From Pempheris klunzingeri (taxonomy: Eukaryota > Chordata > Actinopteri > Acropomatiformes > Pempheridae): a DNA stretch of 64,000 nt. Within the stretch, counting starts at the first letter, position 1; each line of letters opens with the position of its first letter. The DNA lies in assembly GCF_042242105.1 (NCBI RefSeq), contig NC_092013.1:12951618-13015617 (forward strand). Reading direction: 5' to 3'. Below the pieces are notes generated by a model, which worked only from the letters and a program-made list of their open reading frames with translations, made no database searches and was not told where the DNA came from. Both the position numbers and the translations under genes were made by a program. Shown piece after piece: positions 7,797 to 23,530 of this stretch.

Positions 7797-10700
7797 AATG
7801 GTGTGTTCATTTAAAGCTGCAGCATGCAACGACAACAAACACAACGCAAAACCTCCCACCTCTCTCTCTGCTGCCTTCTTGCACCAAATGATGCATCACA
7901 CATTTTTCTGGGCTTGATATCAATGTAGTCAACTGTTATAACTAACAAGCAGGATTAGTCTGCAACGTTGCTCCTGGGATGACATCTAGAAATGTGCAAC
8001 ATTGCATTTTCATGGTCACCAACACTTACAAAAGTGGTCAAGTTGCAGTGTGTCTGTCCGTACTTTTGAGCAGACATGGATATGTAATTATGCCGTAAGC
8101 TGCCATAAGAGCAGAGGGCGTTCTAGGAACTGCTGTTCAACCCATTCAGTTATTTTATATTCAGTGTCTAATTTGGATGAAATTAATGCAAGATTAAAAA
8201 ACAACAGAGAATTCCTGAGATATGAAAATGGGCAAGACAGATGGCAGACTTACCAGTATATAAAACACTTTAGTAGATGCAGATACTTTTAAATTCTTAT
8301 AGCCAACTGGAGAACACAAATAAAAAAGTGATGCATTTCTTTCATGTCAAGTGGCTGCATTTATTTTCTCATGGTTATTTAGAAAGTTCACTGAACTCAA
8401 GAGACGCTGACTTATCCGAGAGAGTGAAATGAATATTCTAAAGTTATTCATTCTTGAATCGTTGGGTCTCTCTCTTAATTAAAGAGCTTGGTCTAGACCT
8501 GCTCTTTATGGAAATTGTCTTGATATAACACTTGTTATGATTGATTGATCTGAGAGGGTAAAATCATTTCCTCATACTGGCAAACAGAAAAGAGCCTTTC
8601 TTTAATTCAGAAAAGATACAAAATGTTATATTGACATCAAGTGCCAGCTATTTGTGAGTTCTTTCATATGATGTGGTTATAAAAAGGCCTCTACAGACCA
8701 CATGATTATGAGAATTAAGTGTATAATTAAAACGTGAAATAAAAACTCCCACTTGCAGTTGAGATTCTAGTTTGAAAATTCCCTTGTGGTTTGTAATTAA
8801 TATGTTCTCTCTCATCGGATACTTCAAGAGAACAAGTGAATCATGTTTTGTCTCTGCTGTAGAAATATTGCATACATGAATTTGTCTGATGCTTTACCAC
8901 CCCCTTGAGGCCAGTGTCATTACATCAACTCTTCCATTATAGCTGCAGTGCATCATGAAACGAAAGAAGAAGAAAGTTATACATAATTTCCGCTTAAGTA
9001 GAATAAACTGTGGCATATGTGTTAAGTAAAGAAAACAAAAGCTCACTGATTTAAAAAATCCTTCTTAACAAGCGGAATAAGTTCTGTGTTGGAGAGCTCT
9101 CAGATGATAAGACAGGCAGATGATGCCTCCTGCAGGTGTCCACAAAGAAGTGAACAACGTCTGTGCACTTTTACACTGTGCAGTGTGCAGTTTACATTGT
9201 GCTCTGTTTGTACATTAAAGCCCCGGCTGCTTTGTGTGCTGGTGGTAGGAAATACAGACATGATCAACAATAAATGCTACACACCAGTCTATAACATGTA
9301 ACAGCTCACAAGGGATTAATTACATTTAAATACACCCTTCTCCCATACCCGATAGGCCGTCTAACTCATGATGTAGCCCTTTATTTCCTGGTGATAACCT
9401 GACCCTAATTATCATGCTGTTGGTACATACGCTGTAATTTTCTTCAAAGAGCCTGCTCTGGACACCTGCATGTGCTTAGTGTCTCTGTCAGGGGCCCGGC
9501 TGAGACAAGCATTGGTTTTCTTTGTTCTAATTGCTCAGATCAGATGGGAGGAGCTGCATACAAAGATCTTAATAACAAACTTGGAGATGCACTGGATATA
9601 TTTCCAGGCAAATGTTCACTGTAAGGAAGCCCAGAAGAAGACACAAGCTCTGCTAACTGAGACAAGCAAAGGATAAACGTCCATGATAACTATAGTCATT
9701 TTAAAAAGAAGGTCAAATGATGGCTTTTTGAGAGATTTGCTCAATATAAGCTCACCATGCTGTGATCTGTACTACAGCTTCAGAAAGTCTGCCAAACATG
9801 AAAAATAGAAATAAAAGGAAAAAAATCATGTAACTGGGCGAAAAAGGTGGGAGAGCAACAGAGGAGGAATACCTCTTTCAGGACAGGCAGAACTTCAGTT
9901 GCTGCCGTATTAATTAGGGAGAAGTTTTGCAAACTTGGTCCTTGTGTGCTGCCGTATTATTTCTCCTACTGAGATGCTCCTGCTCCTCATAGAATGGGAA
10001 CCACTTATCAGACTTCTTGCAGGGAAGTGAATCATGTTAACAAATACTTAGCAAACACAAAACTCGTCCGACTGATGGCATCATCAGGTTGTGCAATCTT
10101 CATCATGATGAGTAAACTGGACCTCGTGTGTAGAAGCCACTGAACAGAAAGCTCATTCTGGATCATGAACATTTGCTTGTCTGTGGGAATTTAAACCTGA
10201 CAAGTTTTCACATAAAGTATTTGCCTAAATAAAGCAATAGTTTCCGTAAGTGGCCACCACCGTTCTTTCAAAGTTTAATTTATCAACATAGCATCTTTAA
10301 TTCTTCTTAATTACTGCATTTATTAGCAGCACTTTTATGGTTCAGACTGTTTGAGATTAAACAGTCTGAACCATTCATTTATCAACATAAGCAAACTCAT
10401 CAGATTGTATGATGGGTGGAGCGGTAAGAGGATTACTTGGACTTAAATTAACTGCCTTAGACAGGATGAAACAGACACCCTGAGGGATTATCCCTTTGGC
10501 CTTTGCAGTTGAGATAATCCTGATACACAGTTTGACACACGCTTTAATGTCTACGTTAGTGTCTCCACGAGAGTCAACATTAATTACCGATTCCCTATTC
10601 CTGCGTTTCTTTTTCAGTATTTCCTCACTTTCCCTCTCCTCTGCTCTGTTCCCTTTTCCATGGAAATGAAGAGGCTGACAGCTCTCACCGTATGAGGAAA

Positions 10701-11850
10701 ACCATGGTAACAACAGCTCCACAGCAGATACGCTCCCTTTGATATTACTGAGTAAGTCTGCAGAGCGACACTTCAGACACAAGTGCAACAACAAACTAAA
10801 TTTAATAACAGACGGACCCAATCTGCATCAGCACATAACACACACACACATTCAAGTTGCTCTACACATGTTGAACTGTATGTTATGAAATATATAAACA
10901 TTATCTCCCTTTGTGAAAGTATAGTTTTAATGATCAGTATATAGTGCAAAAGACTGTGACAATAAGAGTATAAGAGATGAATTATATGTAACATGAGCAC
11001 TTCACCATATTCCACATTCAAATTATGTATCTTAGTTTGTGTAATATGCCACAAATTCTTTTAGAAGAGAAGTATTCAGCTTTGACACATATAAAATAAA
11101 ATGTCCATGTTTATACACAAAAATACACACATTATAATTTGAAAAATAACATTTAAAGTTCCTCTGAAACATAATTTATTAAATCAATTCTTAATTAAAT
11201 GTTTTTAATTTAAGCAATATTTATAAAAAAAAGATAAACAAAGACACTGGGGTGCCATATTGATGATAATATCAGACAATCCATTAATAATGACAAAAGG
11301 AATAAATGACACAATCAAACATTAAATATTCATAGAGATAACAGTAGCATATTGATTAGATGTACTTCTAAATTGATACTGCATTTTATCCATCAAACAT
11401 ACTATATGGGGCAAATAAACATGTAAGACTACTTCAAAAACTCTTTTGATGAAAAGAGGAAAAGTTTTTACAGCTAAAAATAAAAACCATATATAATAGA
11501 TCAAGTGAAATTATTTCAATATCAACAGTCTAAGCCCTAACACAAAGCTAAAACAGCTAGATCAGTGGTCATTTAGTCTTAGAAATTATATTCTTATGGC
11601 CTTCTGGGGATTTGGAGTTAAAAAGAGAAACACATTGTTAAAAATTGGAAAATAATCCAAAAAGTAGTCACAATAAATAAGAAACTCCCAAAGAGACCCC
11701 ACAGAATCCCATAGAATAATATAGCAAAAACAATACCTCTGAGCCCGAAAAGTATTTGTTCGTAAAGTAATCAATATCTTCAGTGTATGTGGATACCTTG
11801 CACACCATAGTAAATGTAACCTCTAAATCTATATATGAATAATGTAATGT
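7797..11850. other. Intergenic DNA between rh2 and synpr (left part)
   Basis: No gene recognised. The 148-codon minus-strand open frame at 10375-10821 has no domain, start context or splice support. A perfect short hairpin lies at 10337-10374. Confidence 0.5.
10337..10374. repeat. Perfect inverted repeat, 16-base arms and 6-base loop
   Basis: ATGGTTCAGACTGTTT (10337-10352), loop GAGATT, then AAACAGTCTGAACCAT (10359-10374). The arms match perfectly. Confidence 0.95.
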
Positions 11851-11854
11851 AGCT

Positions 11855-12154
11855 TTAACCCTTTATAGGGCACACATTGAAATACTTAGAAATTCAAAAT
11901 TTCAACCCTAGACCATTACTGGTGGTCATTACAAGACTATTTTACTTTTGTGAGTTTTTCAAATTTTAGGGTGAAAATCAGGGTCAATGAAGTTACCATA
12001 TATGGTTTCTTGCCGGTCTGTCATGTAGCCTGATTGTTGCTGATTGGCTTGGAGAAATCTCGTAGTTCTACTGCCTCATGGTGAGGCAAGGGGCGGGCAT
12101 TTTGAACTCCCACTTAAGTTACCAAATATGGTCCCTTACCCGATAAAGGGTTAA
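11855..12154. mobile_element. piggyBac-type MITE with TTAA target duplication
   Basis: TTAA at 11855-11858 and 12151-12154 flank a 292-base element (11859-12150). Its ends are inverted repeats: CCCTTTATAGGG on the left, and CCCGATAAAGGG on the right (reverse complement CCCTTTATCGGG). TTAA duplication plus CCC...GGG ends is the hallmark of piggyBac-superfamily insertions. There is no coding capacity, so it depends on a transposase elsewhere. Inside, AGTTACCATATATGGT and AGTTACCAAATATGGT form a diverged direct repeat near the right end. Confidence 0.75.
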
Positions 12155-12762
12155 GGTAGATGAGATAAACACTAAAGGAAATCAGTTCTTTCCAACTTTA
12201 TGTAATTTGTGTTTTTGAAGCTGCAACCACTGTGTTACAGCGTTCTGTGGTTGTTAAATATTTCATTTTTCATTGATTCAGAACCATTTTTACATTTGGT
12301 TTGTAATGGTTTTTGTCTTTGTGATGATTCATGTCAGTGGCAGGAACACCAACCATACAAGGAGCTCCAGAGGGGAGCTGAGTGACCACACAAATATTCC
12401 ATCATCCTCTTATTTCCATTTCATTATTGTTTTAATCGAACTGACCACTCAGTTTGACTGTCAAGTGATTTCTGACGCCACAGCAAAGGTCAGGTAGCAA
12501 CAAACAAACGGAAAAGTAGAGGTAAGACTTTTTCATTTCAAGGTACAACTTGTATCAGTGGTGAATTCCACAACTCCAAGTACATCAATCTATCCAGAGG
12601 GGAAAAAAAACTATATCATATCATGATATTATGAATGCCATATATGTCACATAGATACCTAATTTTACCTAAAGTTAGTAATCATGTATTCATAAATTGA
12701 AAATGTTCATGTATATTGTTTCCATCTAGCTCACCAAGTACAGCATTATACCTACTGCAAAA
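12155..12762. other. Intergenic / synpr 3' untranslated region
   Basis: Downstream of the synpr stop on the minus strand. A TTTAAT on the plus strand near 12429 would read ATTAAA for a minus-strand transcript and is a possible polyadenylation signal. Nothing else recognised. Confidence 0.35.
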
Positions 12763-16619
<3,857 letters not shown>

Positions 16620-16800
16620 TTAAAAATCACGGATGTAAAAGTCCAACTCTGCTCAGGGTCGACAGCTTTTGTCATCAGGTTGAGATGCCACTGGTGTAGA
16701 CAGGAAAAAGAAAGCGACTCATCCAGAGGAGAAGGAAGAGGAGGAGGGGGGACTGACAGAAGATATGTTCCCCAGGGAGGAGTCTGAGATTTTCTGTAAC
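16620..16800 (-). promoter_or_regulatory. synpr: Putative synpr 5' untranslated region / promoter-proximal DNA
   Basis: Directly upstream of the synpr ATG on the minus strand. It contains a pyrimidine-rich stretch on that strand (complement of GGAGAAGGAAGAGGAGGAGG at 16729-16748). No TATA box was recognised. The transcription start is unknown. Confidence 0.35.
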
Positions 16801-18744
16801 TCCACATTCACTCACAACACTGCAGTTTGCTGTAAATAGTGTGCAAATAGGTTGTTTGTCATTTCCTGGTATTGTAAGACCATAAGGAGATTCCTCTCTA
16901 ATGATTTCCTAAATAAGGCTTCATCAGAAACACGAATGAATTTTGTCACTGCAATAAAAACTCTGGTGATTTTGAATTATTTAGATATCCGGGGGATTGG
17001 GTAATCCTTTGGGGAGAGCATTCTCACACTTCTCAAGTTAGAAAAACTATTTAAAAACCCTGAAAAATGCACAGCCAAAAGGCTGAAACAGGCCTGTTTA
17101 TGTGGCCAGCAACGATTTCAACATATTATCTATTTTCCTTGCCTTTAACTTCAGTAGTGCCTTAATAGAGTTGATCTAAAAACATAAACATTTGCATTTT
17201 TGTTGCAGTCCCTGATTGTACAAATTAACTGACTGAGATTTTATAGGCTACATTTAGATTTCACCACAGTACTTGCCATCCTAATTCCACGAATAGGAGA
17301 AAAAATTGATGGTTGTTTTTTACTGCTGGGTTGTTGGTTTTGTTGTGGAAAAAGTCAGCGGGAAAATAATTGGGCACCAATAAAAAAGTCTGAATTAATG
17401 AGCTTCTCTTCCTTTCTGAATGTATGTATGATTTTGTCTGTGTATGATAATGTGAGGTAATCAGCTGAATTTATTTGAATATCAATCACACTAAGCTCAT
17501 GCACCTCATGCAAACCTGTGTTGCCACGGTAACCAAAAAAAAGTATGATTTTCCTTGGCACCTTTAAATTAACATGTTTCTGAAAAAACTGGTTTATTTA
17601 ACATGTTTTCACATGTGAGGCTATGCGATGAATATTAGAGTAATACTGTCGACCTCATAACTATCTGGTAGCTCAGAAATATCAGCTGCATCACGAAGAA
17701 CAGACTAAAGACATGTCTGAGATTTCTTTATCATACCAAGGTCTGATGAACAATCTCATTAATGTGTCTAAAGCTAATCCAGGTAATGGTTTCGGGATCA
17801 CTGCCCCATAAATTCTTGGGTCTAACCTGCCGTAAGTTAAATCATATGACAATAAACAGTACAAACACATAATACAATCAATCTTTGTAACATGATCTCT
17901 TCCACAAAACAACACTTAATATTGTGATTGAAACTGAAATGCTCATTGGGATAAAATAAACTAAACACCTGTAGTGAATATCATGTGCATCTACACTGTA
18001 ATCATTGTGGACACTGTATTACATTTTATTTTCTAATGACCCACTAATGAGTAGGCCATTTACATTGTTATAGAAAGGACACTGCTGACCTCTTTTGGTG
18101 GTTAATCTGTACTACAGATTTATTTTTAAGCAAGAATGAAGTTAGGGTTGTGCATATAACAGAGTGAAATTAATAATTTGATAATGTGTTTCACTGCAAT
18201 CTGGATCTTAGCTGTGGGACGTATCAAGTGAAATTTCACACTGGTCTGATTTTGTGCACCAGATAAACAACTTATCTTCAATCTGTGTTCACCGATAAGA
18301 AATATTCCAATTAACTGTTTACAAAAATGTAATTCAACAAACATTTCAGGCACAGTCTGCTTCATAAGATTCAACATCTTAGGCTGTACTGATTTCTTTC
18401 TTACAAAGCAGCTGCTTCGGCAAATCTGTTGGCATTTCATAACCTAAAAACATTCCCACATGACAGAGGAGAGTGAAAAAAACCAGGTGAGGACCATGTG
18501 ATGGTTTTTCTTGATAAAGTGGAAGCGTCTTCAGCCTCTGTCTTTTTGCAGTGGATTTTTTTGTGTTTCTAGACAGATGCCTGTGTTGCTCATGCTACTC
18601 CAAATTGCTGCAATGACTATACCCACAGTTATCACCACACCCTTGGATTACACATTAAAGTACTTTAAAATGATGCACATTTTTGAAGAGTACAAAGTGC
18701 TTGAAGTGGTAAAGTGAAGCACATACTCAAAAAAATAACAAAGG

Positions 18745-18784
18745 TAGTAATAGTACCAAATAGTACCAAAATAGTACCAAGTAG
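18745..18784. repeat. Short tandem repeat of TAGTACCAAA
   Basis: Three consecutive near-copies of TAGTACCAAA, preceded by a TAGTAA unit. Confidence 0.75.
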
Positions 18785-20137
18785 AACAAATGAAAAAATG
18801 AAAGGATGTAAACTCAACTAAACTATCAGGATTGAAAGATGAAGTGGAAAAGAAGTAAAAAAGATGAACATCTCATCACATAAATGCCAGCCTACATATA
18901 TTATTGCAGTGTATCACAGAGCTATCTTACGTCTTGTGATGTGCTCTCATGACTGTTAATCACCTTAAAGCCCCGAGAGTAAACAAAAGTGCTTTATGAC
19001 TTATCAAGATATTTATACTGTATGAGCATAAGGGCCACTGGAAATGTAAAATTCATAAAATTATAGATAGCAGCCAGATTGAAAACAGAAATAAGAACGA
19101 CTTTGAAAAGTCAATGAGTGCGTCTTGGGAAGCTGTTTAAAAAAAGTAAGTGAGTTTGATTGACCAGTTTCCTCAGGCAAAATGAGTGGTTACATTTTCA
19201 ATCTTCACTGAAAAACAGACTCATGCCAAAGGATCACTGGCTGCTTTGTGTTTCATATGACGTGACAGGGTTTGAAAGGTAGCAAGACGGCAGACTTACA
19301 GCGTTTAGTACTCGCTTGAAATCAGTTTTGAAAGTGATAGATACCCGATGCTGCAAAGTAAAGACAGAAGTCATGAGGAGTATTTTAAACCCCATTTAGT
19401 ACAAGCTGGAGGCTGACAGGAACATTAAACTGGGGTAAAAATAGAGGCTGAAGCAGCAGTCTGGATGAGAACAGATGAAGACATGAAAACCCCTCTATAC
19501 AATTTGGTCAAAGAAAAGAATAGTTTGATTTTTTTGCAGTCCACAGCTGAAAGAAACAGGACTACCTGAGCTCCATGTGCACCTACAATCAAGCTTGTTA
19601 TGTCGACTCTTTTTCTGATATTCAATCATTCACTTGTTTTTATTGTGAATACCTTAGAAAAGGGAACAGATTCAGTCATTCCTGCAACATCCTTCATATC
19701 CAGTCAGATGTTTCAGTTTCCTTCCAATAAATAAATAAATCCTAATTCCCAAAAAATCCTATTTGAGTGTTTCTACATTCTTTTATATATAACTTCTTCA
19801 GTATATCAGCTGTTTTTGGTCAATTGATCTACATTATTTGGGAGTGTTGTAGCCATTACTTATAGAGAGGCCCTGTGTCAAAAGAGTTCTTTTATTTTCC
19901 TCCATATTGCGCTCACATGATGCATGCTGCGCAAAGTATTTCAGCAAAGGAGCACTGGTTGCACTGGACTTGAGGGTATTTGGAGGCAACATGTGAGGCC
20001 CAGCAGCAAGCTTTAATCCAGCTTTGTGGTTGTGTTGACTAAATTATTTACTGTGTTGTATTTCTTCTGGTGACTACATGTTGTTCTTACACTGATATTC
20101 TGTTTCTTTATGAAATGAGAGACACTGCACCTAACAG

Positions 20138-20178
20138 ATCTCTGACTGTGAATCCAATTTGGATTCACAGTCAGAGAT
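20138..20178. repeat. Perfect inverted repeat, 20-base arms and 1-base spacer
   Basis: ATCTCTGACTGTGAATCCAA (20138-20157), T, then TTGGATTCACAGTCAGAGAT (20159-20178). The two arms are perfectly complementary. Confidence 0.95.
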
Positions 20179-21835
20179 TCTTAGTCATTTGTTTTCCAAC
20201 ACTTGCCCAATATCTAGGATTACAGTGATTTCTAAAGAAGAGATTGGAGATTAATGATACCATAGCTTCCCTTTCTCATTTCTGGTGATGTTATAATTAT
20301 TGCTCTGAAGTCTTTGCTCATATAATCACATGTTCAGACACATCAGTATTCAGCGCTAACAATTTCTCAGACAGGCTTCTCTAAAACACAGCAGCAAACA
20401 ACTAATTACTGCTTTAGGGATATAATCATGATGTTGGATAAGCTTTGTAGACAATGTTAGACATAATCTTATTTATGTATTTATAATATAGTCAAATATT
20501 CGCTTTGTAGCAGAAGTTACTTTAACCCAGCACAACAGATTACTTCAACTGCTGTTTGATCATTCGACCAACAGAGGGCAGTACGTAGCTGTGCTGATTG
20601 AGGGGAAAATCTCTGGAGCTGCAGTGATGAGCTCCTCTTACTTTCTCTGCATTTGATCTTTCTTCTCTCTCCAAAATCCATCTGACAGTTGTGTCTCCTG
20701 TACGCACATTATGCTAAATAAATCTCAACCCGTCAGCTGTTGTGACCACTGACTGGTTAAATCGTATATTCCAGCTGATGAGAAGATTGTGCTGCTCTAA
20801 CAGCTATAGGGATTTTTTCATCATGTTAAAGTGGTGAGGCTCCAGCCTCTCGCTGCATTATTAATGAATCTTTTTCTGGCATCATCTCCCCTCTCTACCC
20901 TGAAAACTGTGGGAGGAAGAGACAAGCATAAAGCTGGTGGTTTTCATGAGGCCTCCACCTATCCTGAGCAGAAGCACACAGAGCACTCACAGAAGAAATG
21001 TACTGTCCGACGAGTTGATGCAGGTCTGTTTTTCTTTTCTTGCAGAGGACCGTCTTTGCGCCGGGGCTGATGTTGAACATGCAAAGGCCACATGGAACGA
21101 ACAATTAAGCCTGAGTGTGTGCGATATAAGCAATATACGTTTGTTTAAAAAAATCAATAATTGGTGAACTGAATCTGAGCAGTAATCTTAAATAGAGTTC
21201 ACTTCACCAAATGTGCGTCCATCAGTATTTTTTGCAGTTAAATAAAGACAAAGGAAATTATGTAATAAAAGAAAAAGAACAATAGGAAATGTTTCATGTC
21301 AAGAGAAGTGTGACGCAGATGAAACAAAGGCCTGAATGTGCAACTGCTGGGATGTCACCTCAAATTCACTGCAAAACTGATGTCAAAGAGGGAGCATGGA
21401 AATATCAGAATTATTAAAAAATGAGGAAGACTGTGTTATGTGAATGATTTGTAGAGATGAATGATTTCTTCAAAATCGGCTAAAAGCAAATTACTACCCA
21501 TCTCGATTCTAAACTGTTCAGCACTTCATTCCTCCACAATCCATATTTCCAGTCAATTCTACAAAAAAAAAACCCCGAAAGAAACCCCAGTGTATACAGC
21601 GTATATCTTTACATGCCAGTTACCCAGGATGTAAACACATTCTGGGTGAAAATGTTGAGTGTCACCGCATCGTACGGCATTTGCTGGGTGTGAAGCCCTC
21701 TCTGAGACAGCTATAGTCGCTGCAACACTGACACTGACCCTATTCCATCAATCTCACATTAAAAACGCTCCAAGCATTTAAATATTTCAAAGAGCTCCTC
21801 AGCTAACTCCAGAGAAGCTCTGAGCCTCTGTCTGG

Positions 21836-21837
<2 letters not shown>

Positions 21838-21874
<37 letters not shown>
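21838..21874. repeat. (TG)n microsatellite
   Basis: Uninterrupted TG dinucleotides. Confidence 0.95.
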
Positions 21875-21875
<1 letters not shown>

Positions 21876-22740
21876 CACTTTCACTCTGACAAACCCTTTT
21901 TCAAAACTGTTTTTAAAATGCAGTTGAACCTCAAGCTTATGACTGGAGCCTTTAACGCTAAGCTTATTTTACATATATTTGTCTCACACACACTCCATCA
22001 CTCTTCAAGAATATACACTAAATAAAATAAACATGATCTGTACATACATAGAAATGAAGGAACGATTCTTAAGCGAAGACAACTGAGGCCGGGAAGTCAT
22101 GAATATATCATCGTGCAGTTACTCTGTGATGTTCCAGCTGTGTTGCACTGTCGGGTGTGTCAATGTGTGCTTCACATATGCTGTCAGTGTCAACTCTCCA
22201 AAAGGCACCCACACGACAGTGTGCAAAAGACACATAGGGGAACACACACATCAAAGCACAAAACACTACTCCAGTGTGCTTCTATTGGTTCTATTTGTGT
22301 GTTTTTCAATGACTTTACATTATCCTTTGAACCCAGTTGTTGTGCTCATTTTTTTTAATTGTTTAGAAACAGATTCAAGCAGAGTTAAGATGACACTCAG
22401 ACATATAAAGTCAGGTGGTTTCTCATACAGTATGACTACTATTAATAATGCATTTCTGGGGAAGGGTCAAAGGAAGTTCAAATGATTCATCTCATGCCCT
22501 CTGATCATAGATGAATATCTAGCATGGTATATATCTTCAGTCGTCACTTCATTTTCTCCAGGTTGTATCTATCCAACAGGGAATTTATACCACAGAATCT
22601 TTTTTTGATTTGACTTCTATGTTAATAGAAAACCCAAAGTAAAGAAGTGGCTTTCAAATGGTCATGTGACTGAATATCACATGACCTTTTATCAAAAGGA
22701 CATCACCTTAAATTTCTGGAACAGTAAAAATTCATTCTTG

Positions 22741-22880
22741 ACCTTAGAAACAGCAGTTTCTCTCTAAAAATCCTCACTACAAACTCCATTTAATAGCTGT
22801 TCTGGAGGTTTCATCTATACTGTATCACTTGATCTTCTACAGTCATAGAATTGTAAATGTTCAAAAGCGCTTTCAAGCAG
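22741..22880. repeat. Dispersed repeat, copy 1 of 2
   Basis: CTCCATTTAATAGCTGTTCTGGAGGTTTCATC...TGTATCAC...GATCTTC is a diverged copy of the sequence near 23,315-23,385. The shared core is AGCTGTTCTGGAG followed by ATCAC and ATCTTC. Confidence 0.5.
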
Positions 22881-23280
22881 TGACGTACAGTATATACTTT
22901 CAATATTTTTATATAACAACCCATACAGTATTAACACATGACTCTGCAGTTCTCACAGCTCCATGGAGCGTTTGAATGTCTTTCAGCTCAATGTGTCAGT
23001 GCTTTATAGTGGAGCTTTTAGCAGCCAGAGATGTCCCCCTGGACCTGGAGGAGACCAAAACAGAGGTAAAAGTAGAGTAAATAATGGTCTTAAATGTGTC
23101 TGACACATTTCCAAATAAAAAACAACATGGCTTTGCAACTGTTTGCTAACAAGTTTGAAATCATGTCAACTTAAAAGCTGACATGTCAATGTTGTCTTCA
23201 CAAATTGTTTCTACTGTGCTTAAGTATCAAGTGATTTGAGGACTAATCATGCTGTAAAAACTAAACGTACAAAGTTCATT

Positions 23281-23530
23281 CTTCACTCAAGCAGTTGAGA
23301 AAACCATCTCCTTTCAAGGTCTATTTAGCAGCTGTTCTGGAGCTTTTAAACATATCACATGGTCATCATCTTCATCCGCAGATGGACTTTTCTAAGTTCA
23401 AGAATGAAAGAAAGAAAAAACTTCAACTGGTCATACTCCATCTGCTGATGAAAGCTGTGTAATATGATCAAAAGCTCTTGAGACGCTACTAAGTGGACTT
23501 TGTGGTGAGATTGTTTTCTAAATGTAATGA
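23281..23530. repeat. Dispersed repeat, copy 2 of 2
   Basis: GGTCTATTTAGCAGCTGTTCTGGAGCTTTTAAACATATCAC matches copy 1 in pieces. It extends with a CTGATGAAAGCTGTGTAATATGATCAAAAGCTC stretch that looks like typical fish interspersed repeat. Same orientation as copy 1. Confidence 0.5.

Larger units (their letters stand above)
16801..22690. other. Intergenic DNA between synpr and cadps (left part)
   Basis: No gene recognised. Contents: a short tandem TAGTACCAAA motif at about 18745-18783, the hairpin at 20138-20178 and a (TG)n tract at 21838-21874. The open frames at 18126-18440, 20831-21167 and 22099-22485 show no domain and are probably chance. Confidence 0.5.

Noticed and set aside
7953..7965. 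GGATTAG motifs downstream of rh2 as an opsin locus control region
   Set aside because: Single OTX-like cores are frequent by chance; no clustered set or conserved block could be shown by eye.
10337..10374. MicroRNA precursor at the perfect hairpin
   Set aside because: Stem of 16 bases with a 6-base loop and no mismatches is too short and too perfect for a normal precursor, and no known microRNA seed was recognised.
10375..10821. 148-codon minus-strand open frame between rh2 and synpr
   Set aside because: No recognisable domain, no splice or promoter support, and composition like the flanking intergenic DNA.
22099..22485. Pair of overlapping open frames of about 128 and 81 codons
   Set aside because: Cys-rich frames without a recognisable domain, start context or exon borders.
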